NCBI GenBank assembly: GCA_031553615.1
Contig: JAVBLJ010000020.1
Coordinates: 1 to 64,000, forward strand
Direction: 5' to 3'
Length of the DNA: 64,000 nt
From: WQXF01 sp031553615
GTDB lineage: Bacteria; Bacillota; Clostridia; Christensenellales; Aristaeellaceae
The position numbers and the translations under genes were made by a program. Every line of letters begins with the position of its first letter. Within the stretch, counting starts at the first letter, position 1. Positions 41,524 through 50,004 of this stretch are shown piece after piece. The notes under the pieces were generated by a model. The model had not been told where the DNA came from. It ran no database searches and saw only the letters and a list, made by a program, of their open reading frames with translations.

Positions 41524-43683
41524 ATGAATCACAAAGGCGGAGTAACCATTCCCACCGACATGGACGTCGTGCAACAGACCCTGGAGATCATGCAGAAATG
41601 GGGTGCGGACGCGATACGTGATTGCGACGGCACCGATTTCCCCACGGAACTGCGCGACGCTGGCGCAAAGGTGTACGCAACCTACTACACCACCCGCAAG
41701 GATAACGCCTGGGCCAAGGCTCACCCCGAGGAAGTGCAGCAGTGCTACATCATGACCGGGTTCCACGCCGCCACCGGGGACACGCTCTCGATTCCGCTCA
41801 TGCAGGGCATATCGCCCGATCTGTTGCAGGTCAACGATCGGGACGACATCGCGCGCTGGTGGGAAGTCATCGACCGCACCACCGGCGAGGTGATCGCGCC
41901 CGCGCAGTGGCGCTACGATGCGGCGACCGGCTGCGTAACCCTCTCCCATCCGGCGCGTTACCATGAGTACACCGTCAGCTTCCTGGCCTACCTCATTTGG
42001 GACCCGGTGCACATGTACAATGCCGTGGTCAACGATTGGAAGGATTTCGAGCGCCAGATCACCTTCGACGTGCGCCAGCCCGCCACCCGCGCCCATTCGC
42101 TCGAGCGCCTCGACCGTTTCCTGACCGATAACCCGCACGTGAACGTGGTGCGGTTCACCACCTTCTTCCACCAGTTCACCCTGGTGTTCGATACGCTGCG
42201 CCGTGAGAAGTACGTCGATTGGTACGGCTATTCGGCCTCGGTCAGCCCCTACATACTGGAGCAATTCGAGCGCGAGGTCGGCTACCCGTTCCGCGCCGAG
42301 TTCATCACCGATCAGGGCTACTACAACGGCCAATACCGGGTTCCCTCCAAGGAGTTCCTGGATTTCGTGGCCTTCCAACGGCGCGGAGTCGCTGCGCTGG
42401 CGAAGGAACTGGTGGACATGGTGCACCGCCACGGTCGCGAAGCCATGATGTTCCTGGGCGATCATTGGATCGGCACCGAGCCCTTTATGGAGGAGTTCCA
42501 CACCATCGGCCTGGATGCGGTGGTGGGCAGCGTCGGAAACGGCAGCACGCTGCGGCTCATCAGCGATATCCGGGGCGTGAAATACACCGAGGGCCGCTTC
42601 CTACCCTACTTTTTCCCCGATACCTTCCACGAGGGCGGCGACCCGGTGCGCGAGGCCAAGGTCAATTGGGTCACCGCGCGCCGTGCGATCCTGCGCAGCC
42701 CTATCGATCGCATCGGCTACGGCGGCTACCTGAAGCTGGCACTCGAGTTCCCGGATTTTGTGGAGTACGTGACCGAGGTCTGCGAAGAATTCCGCACCCT
42801 GCGCGAAAACATGGATGGCACCGCGCCTTATTGTCACAAGCGCGTTGCTGTGCTCAATTGCTGGGGCAAAATGCGCGCCTGGGGCTGCCATATGGTGCAC
42901 CATGCGCTCTACCAAAAGCAGAATTACAGCTATGCGGGCGTGATCGAAGCGCTCTCCGGCGCGCCGTTCGACGTGCGATTCATCAGCTTTGATGATATCC
43001 GCCGCGATCCCACGATCCTGGCCGATATCGATGTGCTGATCAACGTAGGCGAGGCCAACACTGCCCACGGCGGCGGGGATGTTTGGCACGATCCGGCGGT
43101 GCTGACCGCCATCCGTACCTTCATCGCCGAGGGCGGCGGCTTCATCGGCGTGGGCGAGCCTTCGGCGGCGCAATGGCAGGGCCGTTTCTTCCAGCTCGGC
43201 GCGGCGCTGGGCGTAGAGGCCGAGCGCGGCTACACCCTGGGCTACGATAAGTACAATTGGGACGAACAGCCCCATTTCATCTCCGAGGATGCCGCCTCCC
43301 CCATCGATTTCGGCGAGGGCGGCCGATACGTGTACGCCTATGAGGGCACCCAGGTCATCGTGCAGCGGGAGAAGGAGGTGCAGCTCGCCGCCAACGATTA
43401 TGGCAAGGGCCGCGCCGTCTACATCGGCGGTCTGCCCTACAGCGCAGAGAATGCGCGCCTGCTGCTGCGCGCCATCCTCTGGAGCCACCACGCGGAGGGT
43501 GAATTGTTGCGCTGGTTCTCGGCCAGCTGCCATGTAGATGTGCACGCGTACCCGGCCAGCGGCAAATACTGCGTGGTCAACAACACCTACGAACCGCAGA
43601 CGACCACCGTTTACCGCGGCGACGGCAGCAGCTTCGCTGTCACGCTGGCCGCTAACGAGATTTGCTGGTACACCATCGCGTAA
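41524..43683 (+). CDS. GH112 beta-galactoside phosphorylase
   Basis: The 719-residue protein matches the GH112 family in length and sequence, with FPTELRDAGAKVYATYYTTR, the region around TTFFHQFTLVFD, and GDHWIGTEPF. These enzymes split galacto-N-biose, lacto-N-biose or galactosyl-1,4-L-rhamnose with phosphate, yielding galactose 1-phosphate in the cytoplasm. Which one cannot be read here; the nearby rhaA makes galactosyl-rhamnose worth testing. ATG 41524 follows AAGGAG. It is monocistronic. Confidence 0.92.
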   Translation: MNHKGGVTIPTDMDVVQQTLEIMQKWGADAIRDCDGTDFPTELRDAGAKVYATYYTTRKDNAWAKAHPEEVQQCYIMTGFHAATGDTLSIPLMQGISPDLLQVNDRDDIARWWEVIDRTTGEVIAPAQWRYDAATGCVTLSHPARYHEYTVSFLAYLIWDPVHMYNAVVNDWKDFERQITFDVRQPATRAHSLERLDRFLTDNPHVNVVRFTTFFHQFTLVFDTLRREKYVDWYGYSASVSPYILEQFEREVGYPFRAEFITDQGYYNGQYRVPSKEFLDFVAFQRRGVAALAKELVDMVHRHGREAMMFLGDHWIGTEPFMEEFHTIGLDAVVGSVGNGSTLRLISDIRGVKYTEGRFLPYFFPDTFHEGGDPVREAKVNWVTARRAILRSPIDRIGYGGYLKLALEFPDFVEYVTEVCEEFRTLRENMDGTAPYCHKRVAVLNCWGKMRAWGCHMVHHALYQKQNYSYAGVIEALSGAPFDVRFISFDDIRRDPTILADIDVLINVGEANTAHGGGDVWHDPAVLTAIRTFIAEGGGFIGVGEPSAAQWQGRFFQLGAALGVEAERGYTLGYDKYNWDEQPHFISEDAASPIDFGEGGRYVYAYEGTQVIVQREKEVQLAANDYGKGRAVYIGGLPYSAENARLLLRAILWSHHAEGELLRWFSASCHVDVHAYPASGKYCVVNNTYEPQTTTVYRGDGSSFAVTLAANEICWYTIA

Positions 43684-43692
43684 ATCCCATGC

Positions 43693-43722
43693 AAAAAAAG
43701 GGCTCCGCTAGGGGCCCTTTTT
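43693..43722. terminator. Bidirectional terminator between GH112 and aspA
   Basis: AAAAAGGGC pairs with GCCCTTTTT; T runs follow on both strands, so it serves both converging genes. Confidence 0.88.
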
Positions 43723-43781
43723 GTGATTGTACCAAGCTGCCTGCATCAACCGGCTCCGCGCCACATCCGCCGCTCGAAGGC

Positions 43782-45215
43782 TCAAACGCGGGGCTTACCG
43801 GGTTGCGGCACGGTCATGGCCGCCAGGTCGAGCAGCGCGTCCATATCCTCACGCGTCACCGCACCATCGGCCAATATCACCTCGCGCACGCTCTTGCCTT
43901 GGGCCAACGCGCGCTCCGCATACTCGGCGGCCTTCTTGTAACCCAGCAGCGGGCAGAGCGCGGTCACCATGCCCGTGCTGCGCTCCACCAACTCCGCGCA
44001 ATGCTCGCGATTGGCGCGGATACCCACCACGCAGTTGTCCACAAAGGTCTGCACCGCGTAACGCAGCGTGTCGATGGATTGGAACAGGCAATAAAATATG
44101 ATGGGCTCAAAGGCGTTGAGCTCCAGCTGACCCGCTTCGGCGGCCAGCGTGATGGTAGTGTCGTTGCCAATGATTTGGAAGCTCACTTGGTTCACCACCT
44201 CGGGAATCACCGGGTTGACCTTGCCAGGCATGATGGAGGAACCATTCTGCTTGGGCGGCAGCTGGATTTCGCCGAAGCCCGCGCGCGGCCCTGAGGAAAG
44301 CAGGCGCAAATCGTTCGCCATCTTTGAAAGGGTGACGGCGCAAGCCTTTACCGCGCCGGATGCGGCAACAAAGGCATCGACGTGCTGGGTGGCGTCGATC
44401 AAATCCTCGGCCTGATGAAGCGGAAGGCCGGTGATGCGCGCGAGTTCGGGCACCACTTGCTTGATGTATTGCGCATCGGCGTTCAGCCCGGTACCGATAG
44501 CCGTTCCGCCCAGGTTCACGCCGCAAAGCTCATCCTGCGCTTGCTCCATGCGCAGCATGTTGCGCCGCACCGCGCGCGCATACGCCGCAAACTCCTGCCC
44601 CAGGCGGATGGGCACCGCGTCCTGCATCTGCGTACGTCCCATCTTGATCACGTCGTCAAACTCCAGCGCCTTATCCAGCAGCACTGTCTCCAGGCGAATC
44701 AGTTCGCGCTTCGCCCGCTCGATCAGCCGAATGGAGGTGATCCGCCCCGCCGTGGGAAACACATCGTTGGTCGATTGACCGAAGTTCACGTCGTCGTTGG
44801 GATGCACCCGCGCATAATCGCCCTTGCTGCCGCCCAGCAGCTCGATGGCGCGGTTGGCGATGACCTCGTTCGCGTTCATGTTGAGCGAGGTGCCCGCGCC
44901 GCCCTGGATCGGATCCACGATGAAGTATTCGTGCAGCTTGCCCGCAATGATCTCATCGCAAGCGCCGATGATCGCTTCGGCCACCTTCGAATCGATCATG
45001 CGCACACGCGCGTTGGTGATCGCCGCCGCCTTCTTGATCTCGGCATGGCTGATAATGATGTCGCTGTGCATTTCCAGCCCTGTGATGTGGAAATTCTCAT
45101 AGGCGCGCAGGGTTTGTATGCCAAAGTAGGTGTCCTTGGGCATGCGGCGCTCCCCTATGGAATCGGTCTCCACGCGGAATTCCGTCTGAGGTTGGGTGGA
45201 TATGTGTTTCTCCAT
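43782..45215 (-). CDS. aspA: Aspartate ammonia-lyase
   Basis: The 477-residue enzyme deaminates aspartate to fumarate. It belongs to the fumarase/aspartase superfamily, with the flexible signature loop GSSIMPGKVNPVIPE, GGAGTSLNMNANEV and STNDVFPTA. The N-terminal EFRVETDSIGERRMP is typical of aspartases. ATG 45215 lacks a strong ribosome site. It shares a terminator with GH112. The enzyme also links to the asparagine and pyrimidine genes through aspartate, although these are not in one operon. Confidence 0.93.
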   Translation of the reverse strand: MEKHISTQPQTEFRVETDSIGERRMPKDTYFGIQTLRAYENFHITGLEMHSDIIISHAEIKKAAAITNARVRMIDSKVAEAIIGACDEIIAGKLHEYFIVDPIQGGAGTSLNMNANEVIANRAIELLGGSKGDYARVHPNDDVNFGQSTNDVFPTAGRITSIRLIERAKRELIRLETVLLDKALEFDDVIKMGRTQMQDAVPIRLGQEFAAYARAVRRNMLRMEQAQDELCGVNLGGTAIGTGLNADAQYIKQVVPELARITGLPLHQAEDLIDATQHVDAFVAASGAVKACAVTLSKMANDLRLLSSGPRAGFGEIQLPPKQNGSSIMPGKVNPVIPEVVNQVSFQIIGNDTTITLAAEAGQLELNAFEPIIFYCLFQSIDTLRYAVQTFVDNCVVGIRANREHCAELVERSTGMVTALCPLLGYKKAAEYAERALAQGKSVREVILADGAVTREDMDALLDLAAMTVPQPGKPRV

Positions 45216-45320
45216 CGCTATGCTTCACGTCCTCGTCCTCATCTTTTGAACCGCTTCAGGCATTTTCTTGCATTTCTAATTGATGTTTTGAAGGAGTTCC
45301 TGCACATTATACACCTTTTG

Positions 45321-45361
45321 CAGTCAAAAACAAAGCAGGATAGAGCGCTTCTCTACCCCGC
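45321..45361 (-). terminator. Terminator of ftsH
   Basis: On the minus strand GCGGGGTAGAG pairs with CTCTATCCTGC through two G-U wobbles, followed by TTTGTTTTTG. Confidence 0.82.
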
Positions 45362-45388
45362 TTCGCCTGATTCCCCTGCAAAACTGCG

Positions 45389-47098
45389 TTAGGCCGCGTC
45401 CAACAGCGCGCGAACCTGTGCGCCCGTCAATATTTCGTGCTGCTCTAGCGCTGCCGCGATGTCCTGCAGCGCTTTTTCATTGGCGCGAAGCTGCTCCAGG
45501 GTGAGCGCATAGAGCTCGGTGGCGTGCTGCCGCAGAATCGCTTGTTCGGGCGCGCCCAACGGCAACGCGTCGCGCAGCGCATTGCGTGAGAGTGGGCCCA
45601 CGGCTTCGTCCATACCCCATTCAAAGCACATGCGCGCGATCAGTTCGGTGGCGCGCTGCAAATCGTTCGAAGCGCCCGTGGTCACGCTCTGCGCGCCAAA
45701 CACCAGCTCTTCGCCCGCGCGGCCCGCCAGCGCGACCCGGATGTGCGCCTCCAGCTCGCTACGCGTGTGGAACATGCGGTCGGGCTGGATGGCCATGCTG
45801 TATCCCGCCGCGCCCCGCGTAGAAGGAATGATCGACACCTGTGCCAGCCTGCTCTCGGGCAGGGATAACAGCGTCACCAGCGCGTGCGCCGCCTCGTGCA
45901 CGGCAGTCACATGCTTTTCCTGCGCGCTCACGCCGCTGCGATCGGCCTTCTCCTCGCCCACCAGTATACTCTGCATCGCGCGGTCGATATCCTGCCGGGT
46001 GATCGCACCGTCGTCGCGCTGCGCAGCGAGGATGGCGGCTTCGTTGAGCATGCTTTCCAGCTTTGCGCCGCTGAAGTACACGGTGTTCGCGGCCACGTCG
46101 CTCCAATCGATGCCTTCACAGAGCGGCTTGTTGCGCGCGTGCACCTGCAATATCCGCAGCCGCTCCTCCTTGCCCGGCAGACCGACCTCGATCTGCCGAT
46201 CGAACCGGCCCGGACGCAGCAGCGCTTCATCCAGGGTGTCGAGGCGGTTGGTCGCCGCAAGCACAACCACGCCCTCCTGCCCGGAAAAGCCGCTCATTTC
46301 GGTGAGCAGCGCGTTCAGCGTCTGTTCGCGCTCGTCGTTGCCGCTCTCGCGCTTCTTGCCCAACGCGTCGATTTCATCAATGAAGATTACCGCGCGCTCC
46401 GCCTTGTGCGCTTTTTTGAAGAGCTCGCGCACCCGGCTCGCGCCCACGCCTACATACATCTGCACAAAATCCGATCCGCTCACCGCGTAAAAGGGCACGC
46501 CAGCCTCCCCGGCCAGCGCCCGCGCCATGAGCGTCTTGCCTGTGCCCGGCGGGCCATAGAGCATCACGCCGTGCGGAATGCGCGCGCCGTACGCGCTGTA
46601 GCGCGTGGGATTGCGTATGAAATCCACCAGGCCGCGCAGGCTCGCGCGCGCCTCCTCGTTGGCGGCCACGTCGTCGAAGGTTATGCTAGGAATCGCCACT
46701 TCGGCGGAATCGAGCGCCGCATACTTCACGATGCCCGCCTTGCCCCGGCGCGAAAGCCCCACGCCCAGCACCAGCGCCATCAGCAGCGCCGCCGCCACCA
46801 CCGGCATAGGCTGTGCACCGCTCTCCCCTACCGCAACACCCAGATCGAGCAAATATTCCTTGTAGCCTTCGCGGCGCGGATTCTCGGTGCGGTAGCGCTG
46901 CCCATCGTCGGCGGTCACCTGCATGGTCGCGCTTTCGCTCAGCTCGACCGCCGTAACCTCTCCGCGCTCCAGCATCCCGGTAAAATCGCGGTATGCCAAG
47001 CTCGGCAACGGTTGAAATGCAAGTATCGCGGCGGCAATCAACATCGCCGCCGCCAGCGCAATCCTGCGGATTAACCTAGACTTGGCGGCTTTGGTCAA
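45389..47098 (-). CDS. ftsH: ATP-dependent zinc metalloprotease FtsH
   Basis: The 569-residue membrane protease has two transmembrane segments (about residues 10-30 and 100-117) around a short extracytoplasmic domain. The AAA module follows, with Walker A GPPGTGKT, Walker B VIFIDEIDALG and pore loop FVQMYVG. The protease has the zinc site HEAAH and third ligand Asp in GASNDLQ. It degrades damaged membrane and regulatory proteins. TTG 47098 follows GAGGTGG and fits the promoter; GTG 47107 is an alternative. The C-terminal tail is shorter than in many FtsH proteins. Confidence 0.93.
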   Translation of the reverse strand: MTKAAKSRLIRRIALAAAMLIAAAILAFQPLPSLAYRDFTGMLERGEVTAVELSESATMQVTADDGQRYRTENPRREGYKEYLLDLGVAVGESGAQPMPVVAAALLMALVLGVGLSRRGKAGIVKYAALDSAEVAIPSITFDDVAANEEARASLRGLVDFIRNPTRYSAYGARIPHGVMLYGPPGTGKTLMARALAGEAGVPFYAVSGSDFVQMYVGVGASRVRELFKKAHKAERAVIFIDEIDALGKKRESGNDEREQTLNALLTEMSGFSGQEGVVVLAATNRLDTLDEALLRPGRFDRQIEVGLPGKEERLRILQVHARNKPLCEGIDWSDVAANTVYFSGAKLESMLNEAAILAAQRDDGAITRQDIDRAMQSILVGEEKADRSGVSAQEKHVTAVHEAAHALVTLLSLPESRLAQVSIIPSTRGAAGYSMAIQPDRMFHTRSELEAHIRVALAGRAGEELVFGAQSVTTGASNDLQRATELIARMCFEWGMDEAVGPLSRNALRDALPLGAPEQAILRQHATELYALTLEQLRANEKALQDIAAALEQHEILTGAQVRALLDAA

Positions 47099-47140
47099 CC
47101 TTACCACCTCGATATAAAATAATAACGAATTTATAGGCAT

Positions 47141-47169
47141 AGTATACGCTCTGATGCAGGCAATGTCCA
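47141..47169 (-). promoter_or_regulatory. Promoter of ftsH
   Basis: On the minus strand TGGACA (47169-47164), 17 bases, TATACT (47146-47141). It places the transcript start just upstream of the GAGGTGG ribosome site. Confidence 0.72.
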
Positions 47170-47329
47170 CGACCAAATACTGCCTTGCGGCACGGCGCGT
47201 GTTTCGAATGCGGCGCGGACACACTACGATCGGTTCAGCGATTCGATACACTTTGGATCGGCTCGTTTGGAGCAGCTCGCTAAATCGGTTCTAGTTAAAT
47301 GGATTCTACCCAAAGGAGGTTTTCGCCGC

Positions 47330-49756
47330 ATGAGCGAGGATACGAATCCAAAGAAAAAACGCGGCAAACGCTGGCGGCGATGGCTAGGCGGCACCGCGAT
47401 AGCCCTGGCCGCGCTGTCCATTGGCGCCGTCGCATGGGCCTACTTCGCCTGGGATGTGGCGCACTGGCAGCGCATCGACCCCGCAAAAATTACCAATTTG
47501 CAGCAAACCACCCTGCTCTACGATACCAACGGAGAGCTGATCACCACGGTGCGGGCCATCGAGAACCGCACCATCGTGCCGCTCTCGCGCGTGCCGGAAC
47601 ACGTGCGCAACGCGTTTTTGGCCGCCGAGGATTTGCGTTTTTATCAGCACCCAGGCATCGACGTGGTACGCATTCTGGGCGCGGTGAAGAGCAACTTGCT
47701 CTCCGGCTCCTACAGCGAGGGCGCCTCCACCATCACGCAGCAGCTGGTGAAGCTCTCGCACCTGACCGAGGAAAAAACGCTGGCGCGCAAGATGCAGGAG
47801 GCATACCTGGCCCTGCAGCTGGAAAGCGACTACAGCAAGGATCAGATACTGGAAATGTATCTGAACTTCATCAACTTCGGCGGCGGTGCGTACGGTCTGC
47901 AGGCCGCATCGCAGGCCTACTTTGGCGTGGATGTGGGCGACCTGACGCTCGAACAAGGCGCAGCCCTGGCCGCAACCATCAAGGCTCCCTCGGGCTACGC
48001 GCCGCGCGGCCATCCGGAAAACAACAAGACACGCCGGAACTACATCATCGATACCATGCTGGTCGAGGGCATGGTCGAGCAGGCGGCAGCCGACGCGGCC
48101 AAGAAGGTCGAACTGGCGGTAAAGGAGCGCGTCGAGGAGCCGGTGCTGTACGGATGGTTCGTGGATGGCGTCCTGAGCGAAGCGCAGGAGCTGCTCAAGC
48201 TCTCCGCCGAGGATGTGCTGGGCAGCGGCCACCGCATCTATACCACGATGGACCCAGCCATGCAGGACATCGCCGACAATATCTACTCGCAGAAGAAGTA
48301 TTTTCCGGCGACCGCACGGGATGGCGTGGCCGCGCAGAGCGCCTTCGCCGCCGTAGACGTGCATAGTGGTGCGCTTCGCGCCGTGGTGGGCGGGCGCAGC
48401 TACACCGTGCGAAGGGGGCTAAACCGAGCGCTGACCGCGCGCCGTTCCCCCGGCTCGGCCATCAAGCCGCTGGCGGTGTACGGCCCCGCGCTGGAGAAGG
48501 GCTACGCGACGGCCAGCGTGCTGCTGGATGAGTTTGGCGATTTCAACGGCTACAAACCCAAGAACTCCGGCAATCTCTACTATGGCCGCGTGACCATGCG
48601 CTATGCGCTCACCCGCTCGCTCAACGTTTCAACCGTGCGCCTGCTGAAGGAGGTGGGCATCCCCGCCTCGCGCTCCTACCTGAGCAACCTCGGCATCAAC
48701 CTGGATCAGAACGACCAGAACCTGGCCATCGCTCTTGGCTCGCTGACCACCGGCGTCACCCCGCTGGAGATGGCCGCGGCCTACGCTACCTTCGCCGATG
48801 GCGGCACCTACCACCAGCCGTTCATGATCGAACGCATCGTGGACAGCCAGGGGAAAACCGTATATGAACATAAAGATATCAGTCATCGCGTAACCTCGGA
48901 GCAAAACGCGTATCTGATGACCTCCATGCTGCAAAGCGTGGCCACCAACGGCACCGCCGCCAAGCTCAACGCCACCGGGCAGCAGGTCGCCGCGAAAACG
49001 GGCACCAACTCGCTCACCACCGGCGGTAACCGCGACGTGTGGGTTGCCGCCTACACGCCGGATATCGCGCTGGCCGTGTGGATGGGCTTCGACAACACCG
49101 ACAACGCCCACAAGGTGGCGAGTGGCTCCACCGGTGGCGATCTGCCCGCCGGATTGGCGACGGCTTTTCTGCAGGCCGCCTACAAGGGCAAGACCAAGCC
49201 CAAGTTCCAGCAGCCCTCGGGCATGGTTTGGCTGGATATCGATAAGCAATCGATTCAAGCGCGCGGCTACCCGATGCTGGCCTCCAAGCTCACCCCGAAA
49301 TCGTATCGCTACAGCGAGATTTTTCTGGAAAGCAACCGGCCCACCCAGTACAGCGATGTGTGGACGGCCCCGAGCGCCATCAACTCCTTCTCCATCGATT
49401 ACGCGAGCGATGGCAAGCCGGTGCTGGTCATCCAGCCCACCGCCACCGCGCGCTACCGCATTCAGCGCGATGCTGTGGGCGAATCCATCGTACTGACCGA
49501 GCTGCCGGGTAACGGCGGCGAGACGCTCTACTACACCGACGCGCAGGCCAAGTACGGCGTGACCTACACCTATCGCGTCACCCCGGTGCACGAGGAGCTG
49601 CTGACCGAGGGCGTGCTGCTCGAGGGGCAGCAGGCGGTGCAGGTCGCGCAGGCGCGCTCGCCCGATCAGGGCTTCCTGGGCAATCTGGCGGATTACTTTG
49701 CCCCGGCGGAGGAGGAACCGGTCACGCAACCTGCGGAATCCTCGCTGTTCTGGTAA
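47330..49756 (+). CDS. Class A penicillin-binding protein
   Basis: The 808-residue protein has a short cytoplasmic tail, one transmembrane helix (about 25-45), and a glycosyltransferase domain with catalytic Glu in AAEDLRFYQHPGID and EGASTITQQL. A transpeptidase domain follows, with SxxK in SPGSAIKP, SLN, and KTGT. The last 100 residues form a fibronectin-like module. It polymerises and cross-links peptidoglycan at the cell surface. ATG 47330 follows AAAGGAGG. Confidence 0.94.
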   Translation: MSEDTNPKKKRGKRWRRWLGGTAIALAALSIGAVAWAYFAWDVAHWQRIDPAKITNLQQTTLLYDTNGELITTVRAIENRTIVPLSRVPEHVRNAFLAAEDLRFYQHPGIDVVRILGAVKSNLLSGSYSEGASTITQQLVKLSHLTEEKTLARKMQEAYLALQLESDYSKDQILEMYLNFINFGGGAYGLQAASQAYFGVDVGDLTLEQGAALAATIKAPSGYAPRGHPENNKTRRNYIIDTMLVEGMVEQAAADAAKKVELAVKERVEEPVLYGWFVDGVLSEAQELLKLSAEDVLGSGHRIYTTMDPAMQDIADNIYSQKKYFPATARDGVAAQSAFAAVDVHSGALRAVVGGRSYTVRRGLNRALTARRSPGSAIKPLAVYGPALEKGYATASVLLDEFGDFNGYKPKNSGNLYYGRVTMRYALTRSLNVSTVRLLKEVGIPASRSYLSNLGINLDQNDQNLAIALGSLTTGVTPLEMAAAYATFADGGTYHQPFMIERIVDSQGKTVYEHKDISHRVTSEQNAYLMTSMLQSVATNGTAAKLNATGQQVAAKTGTNSLTTGGNRDVWVAAYTPDIALAVWMGFDNTDNAHKVASGSTGGDLPAGLATAFLQAAYKGKTKPKFQQPSGMVWLDIDKQSIQARGYPMLASKLTPKSYRYSEIFLESNRPTQYSDVWTAPSAINSFSIDYASDGKPVLVIQPTATARYRIQRDAVGESIVLTELPGNGGETLYYTDAQAKYGVTYTYRVTPVHEELLTEGVLLEGQQAVQVAQARSPDQGFLGNLADYFAPAEEEPVTQPAESSLFW

Positions 49757-49823
49757 GACATCCGCCCGCCGGACAGGCCCTTTGGGGATTAAAAAACCTT
49801 CGCACCCACCCCGTGGCCGATCA

Positions 49824-49857
49824 AGCGGGGAGCATGCCAATGCGCATGCTCCCCGCT
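49824..49857. repeat. Perfect 14-bp palindrome with six-base loop
   Basis: AGCGGGGAGCATGC pairs perfectly with GCATGCTCCCCGCT. There is no T-run after it on either strand. It lies between the PBP and acylase genes and could be an end-of-transcript structure or an operator. Confidence 0.75.
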
Positions 49858-49932
49858 CGCATGCAATCATTCCGTTCGAAATTCGTCCATAAAAAGCAAA
49901 AACTTTGAAACTCAAATTTGGAATATCAAAGC

Positions 49933-49961
49933 TTGATTTTTGATGTTCAAAGGAGTATTAT
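49933..49961 (+). promoter_or_regulatory. Promoter of the acylase-family gene
   Basis: TTGATT (49933-49938), 17 bases, TATTAT (49956-49961). Confidence 0.75.
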
Positions 49962-50004
49962 TCCTCTGATCCCAGCATGATCTCGGGAGAAAAGAGGAGA
50001 ACAT

